Below, one piece after another: positions 20,759 to 23,408 of a stretch of DNA of 23,408 nucleotides (position 1 is the stretch's first letter; each line of letters starts with the position of its first letter). The position numbers were made by a program, and so were the translations under genes. The notes below the pieces were generated by a model. The model was not told the origin of the DNA and searched no databases. It saw only the letters and a list, made by a program, of their open reading frames with translations. This DNA is from JAEKLB01 sp050249235 (lineage in GTDB: Bacteria; Actinomycetota; Acidimicrobiia; Acidimicrobiales; CADCSY01): contig JBFWQW010000039.1 of the NCBI GenBank assembly GCA_050249235.1, positions 1 to 23,408 on the forward strand. The letters are read 5' to 3'.

Positions 20759-22227
20759 GCGGCGCCGAGCCGACGGGGCGGGTGCAGGGGCTCCGCCGGC
20801 GGGTCTGGGACCACCCCCGGTACCGCGACATCCTGCTCGTGAACTGCCTGGTGGGGATGTTCTCCACCAGCTTCCCGGCGACGATCCTCACCGTCTCCAT
20901 CAAGGTCATCGCCGACGAGCTGGACACGACGCCGGCCACCGTGTCGTGGGTGACGACGGCGCCGATGCTGGCCGCGGCCGTCGCCACGCCGATCCTGGGC
21001 CGCCTCGGCGACATCCGGGGCCACCGCCGCCTCTACCTCTACGGCTTCTCGGTCGCGATCGTGTTCTCGGTGCTGACGTCGTTCGCCTGGGACGCGACGT
21101 CCCTGATCGGCTTCCGGACCGTGGCCCAGCTGGGCGCGGCGGCCACGGTGCCGTCGTCGTTCGCCATGGTGTTCCGCTCCTTCCCGCCGAACGAACGGGT
21201 GCGGGCCTCGGCCCTGAGCTCGGCGGCGCTGGCCGGCGCGGCCGTCAGCGGCCTCGTCGTGGGCGGGCCCCTCGTCGACGCCTTCGGCTGGCGCCCGATC
21301 TTCGTGGTCCAGGCCGCCATCGCCCTCGTCGCGCTGCTGCCGGCGTTCGTGGTCCTGAAGCCGGACGACGTCCACGTCGACGCTTCGATCGACTACCCGG
21401 GCGCGGTGGCCCTGGCCATCTCGGCCTTCACGCTGACGTTCGGCGTCAACCGCCTGGCGGTCTGGGGCCCGACGCCGGTCGTGCTGGCGACGCTCGTGGT
21501 GGCGCCGATCGCCATCGTGACGCTGGTGCGGATCGAGCGACGGGCCCCGTCGCCGATCCTCCCCCTCGAGATCCTCGGCCAACTGGGGGTGCGGATCACG
21601 GCCGCGGCTTCGTTCGTCACGAACGCCAGCTGGATGGGCAACTTCGTGCTCACCCCGCTGCTGATGCAGAGCGTCATGGGCATGTCGGCCGGGGCCACGT
21701 CGCTGGCGAGCGCGCCCCGGGCCGCGTTCATCACCCTGTCGGCACCGGTGGCCAGCCGCCTCGGCATGCGCCACGGCGAGCGCCGGGTCGCCATCTGGGG
21801 CGCGCTGGCGCTGGCCGCGGTGTTCGGGCTGATGGCCTTCGGCGCCGCGTCCACGACCATCGCCGTGCTCGTCGTGTCGCTCGCGCTCAGCGGCTGGACC
21901 TTCGGCCACGTGCAGCCCTCGTTGATGGCGATCATGAGCAACAGCGTCTCCGAGGAGCACTTCGGCCTGGCCACCTCGCTGAACCAGACCGCCGGCCAGA
22001 TCGGCAGCGTGTTCGGGCTCGGCCTGTTCACCGCCCTCGCCGCCGACTCGTTGACGGTCGGGCCCTTCGTGCTGACCTACGTGCTCTCCGGCGGGCTGTC
22101 CCTCGTGGCTGCGGCGATCATCGCCAGGGCCCGGCCCGGCTTCGACGAGGTGGTCACGGGCACCGTGGCCGTGGACGACGGCGAGCTGCCGCCGGTGGTG
22201 CCGGAGCAGTTCGTCCACCGGCCATGA
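20755..22227 (+). CDS. MFS transporter (multidrug efflux type)
   Basis: This 490-aa protein has about 14 predicted membrane helices and MFS hallmarks: motif A in the loop between helices 2 and 3 (LGRLGDIRGHRRLYLYG), a helix-4 arginine (IGFRTVAQLGAA) and a motif-C-like glycine-rich helix 5 (AALAGAAVSGLVVGGPLVDAFGWRPIF), as in drug:H+ antiporters of the DHA2/14-TM group. It would export a small molecule using the proton gradient; the substrate is unknown. No good ribosome binding site precedes GTG 20755, which overlaps the stop of the PPOX remnant, so translation may depend on coupling. Its stop overlaps the flavodoxin-like start (ATGA). Confidence 0.88.
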   Translation: MSGAEPTGRVQGLRRRVWDHPRYRDILLVNCLVGMFSTSFPATILTVSIKVIADELDTTPATVSWVTTAPMLAAAVATPILGRLGDIRGHRRLYLYGFSVAIVFSVLTSFAWDATSLIGFRTVAQLGAAATVPSSFAMVFRSFPPNERVRASALSSAALAGAAVSGLVVGGPLVDAFGWRPIFVVQAAIALVALLPAFVVLKPDDVHVDASIDYPGAVALAISAFTLTFGVNRLAVWGPTPVVLATLVVAPIAIVTLVRIERRAPSPILPLEILGQLGVRITAAASFVTNASWMGNFVLTPLLMQSVMGMSAGATSLASAPRAAFITLSAPVASRLGMRHGERRVAIWGALALAAVFGLMAFGAASTTIAVLVVSLALSGWTFGHVQPSLMAIMSNSVSEEHFGLATSLNQTAGQIGSVFGLGLFTALAADSLTVGPFVLTYVLSGGLSLVAAAIIARARPGFDEVVTGTVAVDDGELPPVVPEQFVHRP

Positions 22228-22688
22228 GCCCGCCCCGGCTGCTCGTCGTGTTCCACACCCGGTCCGGTGGCACCCGGTCGCTGTGCGACGCGGTGGTGGC
22301 CGGGCTCGAGGAGGGCTGCCCGGAGGGCGAGCGGCGGGTGCTCGGTGCCTTCGACGCCGGCGTCGACGACGTGCGGTGGGCCGACGGCATCGTGCTCGGC
22401 ACCCCGACCCACTTCGGGTACATGAGCGGCGCCCTGAAGGACTTCTTCGAGCGGATCTACCGGCCCCTGCTCGACGAGACGGTCGGCCGGCCGTGGGGCC
22501 TCTTCGTGAAGGGCGAGTCGGACGTCGACGGGTGCGTGAGCTCCGTCGAGCGGATCGTGAAGGGGTTGCGCTGGAAGCAGGTGCTGCCGCCGGTCCGGGT
22601 GGTGGGTGACGTGACGGAGGCCCACCTGGCCGAGGCGCGGGAGCTCGGGGCCTCGATGGCGGCCGGGCTCGACGCCGGCATCTTCTGA
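22224..22688 (+). CDS. Flavodoxin-like / NAD(P)H-dependent FMN oxidoreductase
   Basis: This 154-aa protein has a flavodoxin fold: strand 1 and the phosphate loop LLVVFHTRSGGTRSLCDAV, then ADGIVLGTPTHFGYMSGALKDFFERIY (the WrbA/FMN-reductase isoalloxazine-contacting loop), and WGLFVKGESDVDG. It is shorter than WrbA (about 200 aa). It probably binds FMN and passes electrons in the cytoplasm. The ATG overlaps the MFS stop, so the two are co-translated; a quinone or drug substrate shared with the exporter is a reasonable but untested idea. The sequence GCTCGACGCCGG occurs at the end of the gene and again just after the stop. Confidence 0.85.
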   Translation: MSPPRLLVVFHTRSGGTRSLCDAVVAGLEEGCPEGERRVLGAFDAGVDDVRWADGIVLGTPTHFGYMSGALKDFFERIYRPLLDETVGRPWGLFVKGESDVDGCVSSVERIVKGLRWKQVLPPVRVVGDVTEAHLAEARELGASMAAGLDAGIF

Positions 22689-22745
22689 GCTCGACGCCGG
22701 TCGGGTGGCGCCGACGCCGGGGCCGGAAGGGAGGGCGACCAACGC

Positions 22746-23219
22746 TCAGAGGACGCCGAGGTGGCCCAGCGCGGCCCGGAACGCCGGGAACAGCTCGAGC
22801 TCGGCGAGCTGGCCCTCGTCGACCCACGCCACGTCGGCCGTCTCCCAGTGCAGCGAGACCGGGAGGGGGAAGGGCTCCGGCACGTCGACCACGAGCGTGG
22901 TGTACGACCAGCCGCCGTGGTCGTCGACGAAGACCTCGGCCAGCTCGTAGCGGTCGGGGAGCAGGCCGATCTCCTCGCCGAACTCGCGCAGCGCCCCCTC
23001 GAGGGGCGTCTCGCCCTCGTCGAGCGCCCCGCCGGGCACCGCCCACGTGCCGCCCTGGTGGGTCCAGTGCGAGCGCTGGGCCACGAAGTAGGCGGTGCCC
23101 TCGCCGTCGCGGTGGCGGAACAGCACGCCGGCGGCGCCGAACACCCCCCAGCGGTGGCTCCCGTCGGCCACCTGCACGAAGCCGTCGCCGGACAGGCGGG
23201 GCGGGCGGCGGTCGTTCAC
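22746..23219 (-). CDS. NUDIX hydrolase
   Basis: This 157-aa protein carries a complete Nudix box: Gly64 in GALDEGETPLEGALREFGEEIGL, with Glu70, Arg78-Glu79 and Glu82-Glu83, which binds Mg and cleaves nucleoside-diphosphate-linked compounds. The preceding WTHQGGTWAVPGGAL and the following strand SYTTLVVDVPEP fit the family; HWETADVAWVDEGQLAEL is the usual C-terminal WV part. Substrate unknown. GTG 23219 is chosen; GTG 23243 is a possible longer start. It converges with the flavodoxin-like gene with 57 nt between stops and only weak inverted repeats there. Confidence 0.9.
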   Translation of the reverse strand: MNDRRPPRLSGDGFVQVADGSHRWGVFGAAGVLFRHRDGEGTAYFVAQRSHWTHQGGTWAVPGGALDEGETPLEGALREFGEEIGLLPDRYELAEVFVDDHGGWSYTTLVVDVPEPFPLPVSLHWETADVAWVDEGQLAELELFPAFRAALGHLGVL

Positions 23220-23339
23220 GGGACCATTGTGGCAAGCGACCACGCCGATCAGCGGCCCGCCGCCGCCCGGGCGTCCGTGGTGGCTCAGACCGGGATCCGC
23301 AGGTAGTGCGGAGGTGAGTTGAGCCCATCCGCGACAAGG

Positions 23340-23398
23340 GCCTTTCGTTCAAGGACGATTCGGGTGTCTGAAGCCTCGACCCGTCCTCGACGAAAGGC
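23340..23398. repeat. Inverted repeat at the right window edge
   Basis: GCCTTTCGT (23340-23348) is repeated inverted as ACGAAAGGC (23390-23398), with further partial pairing inside (AGGACG with CGTCCT, or CGGGT with ACCCG). The region from 23220 to the end has no credible gene. The repeat could be a terminator, an insertion-element end or part of a dispersed palindrome; the window ends too soon to tell. Confidence 0.4.
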
Positions 23399-23408
23399 AC
23401 CTGCCGGG

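Noticed and set aside
20722..23400. An 892-codon minus-strand frame over the MFS and flavodoxin genes
   Set aside because: Arg/His/Gly-rich shadow frame; MFS and flavodoxin motifs on the plus strand and the NUDIX box in another minus frame are clear.
1..23408. CRISPR arrays, tRNA or rRNA genes, transposases or integrases
   Set aside because: I saw no regularly spaced direct repeats, no tRNA cloverleaf with a GTTCRANNC loop in a suitable context, no rRNA segments and no recombinase domains in the window.

Overview
The window is about 23.4 kb of very GC-rich DNA with almost exclusively G/C third codon positions, many GTG starts and frequent ATGA/GTGA stop-start overlaps. Together with an actinobacterial-looking RNase P RNA, a SEC-C-bearing methionine aminopeptidase and several small hypothetical proteins of actinobacterial type, this points to a member of the Actinomycetota, possibly an Acidimicrobiia-like lineage. 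That placement is inference; no rRNA marker is present.

Layout. 1-3.9 kb: the 3' part of an SDR gene lacking the usual catalytic Tyr and Lys, a DUF1330 protein, a SAM methyltransferase, a DedA membrane protein (minus), then a coiled-coil zinc-ribbon protein overlapping a DUF457/YdjM-like membrane protein. 3.9-7.1 kb: a Cys-based protein phosphatase and an atypical crotonase (both minus), a small SHOCT-like protein (plus), a four-TM membrane protein (minus) and an unrecognised 113-aa protein (plus). 7.1-10.8 kb: a large ATP-grasp/phosphohistidine enzyme with rifampicin-phosphotransferase-like architecture preceded by a DUF1003 membrane protein (minus), then two small acidic or helical proteins (plus). 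10.9-12.6 kb: a DHRS1-like SDR and a VapBC toxin-antitoxin pair. 12.8-13.2 kb: the RNase P RNA gene rnpB (minus). 13.4-20.5 kb: a minus-strand run nurA-herA-mre11(sbcD)-rad50(sbcC)-map. 20.6-23.4 kb: a PPOX-family N-terminal gene remnant, an MFS transporter and a flavodoxin-like reductase in overlapping order (plus), a NUDIX hydrolase (minus), and an unassigned inverted repeat at the right edge.

The most interesting element is the nurA-herA-mre11-rad50 cluster. The four genes are tightly packed (4-nt overlaps at nurA/herA and mre11/rad50, 31 nt between herA and mre11), and all show intact catalytic motifs. This is the gene set known from archaea as the DNA-end resection machinery; here it lies in a bacterial chromosome beside map and rnpB. 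It could be the main double-strand-break processing system of this organism or a defence-related nuclease; the sequence alone cannot decide.

Several intergenic regions carry strong perfect or near-perfect palindromes just after stop codons (983-1006, 4403-4434, 6016-6047, 7063-7111, 10515-10538) without T tracts, suggesting that this lineage uses U-tract-less hairpins as terminators. A CTAGGGT element recurs at plausible -10 positions. The RNase P RNA has two base changes in its universally conserved P4 helix, each exactly compensated on the other strand.
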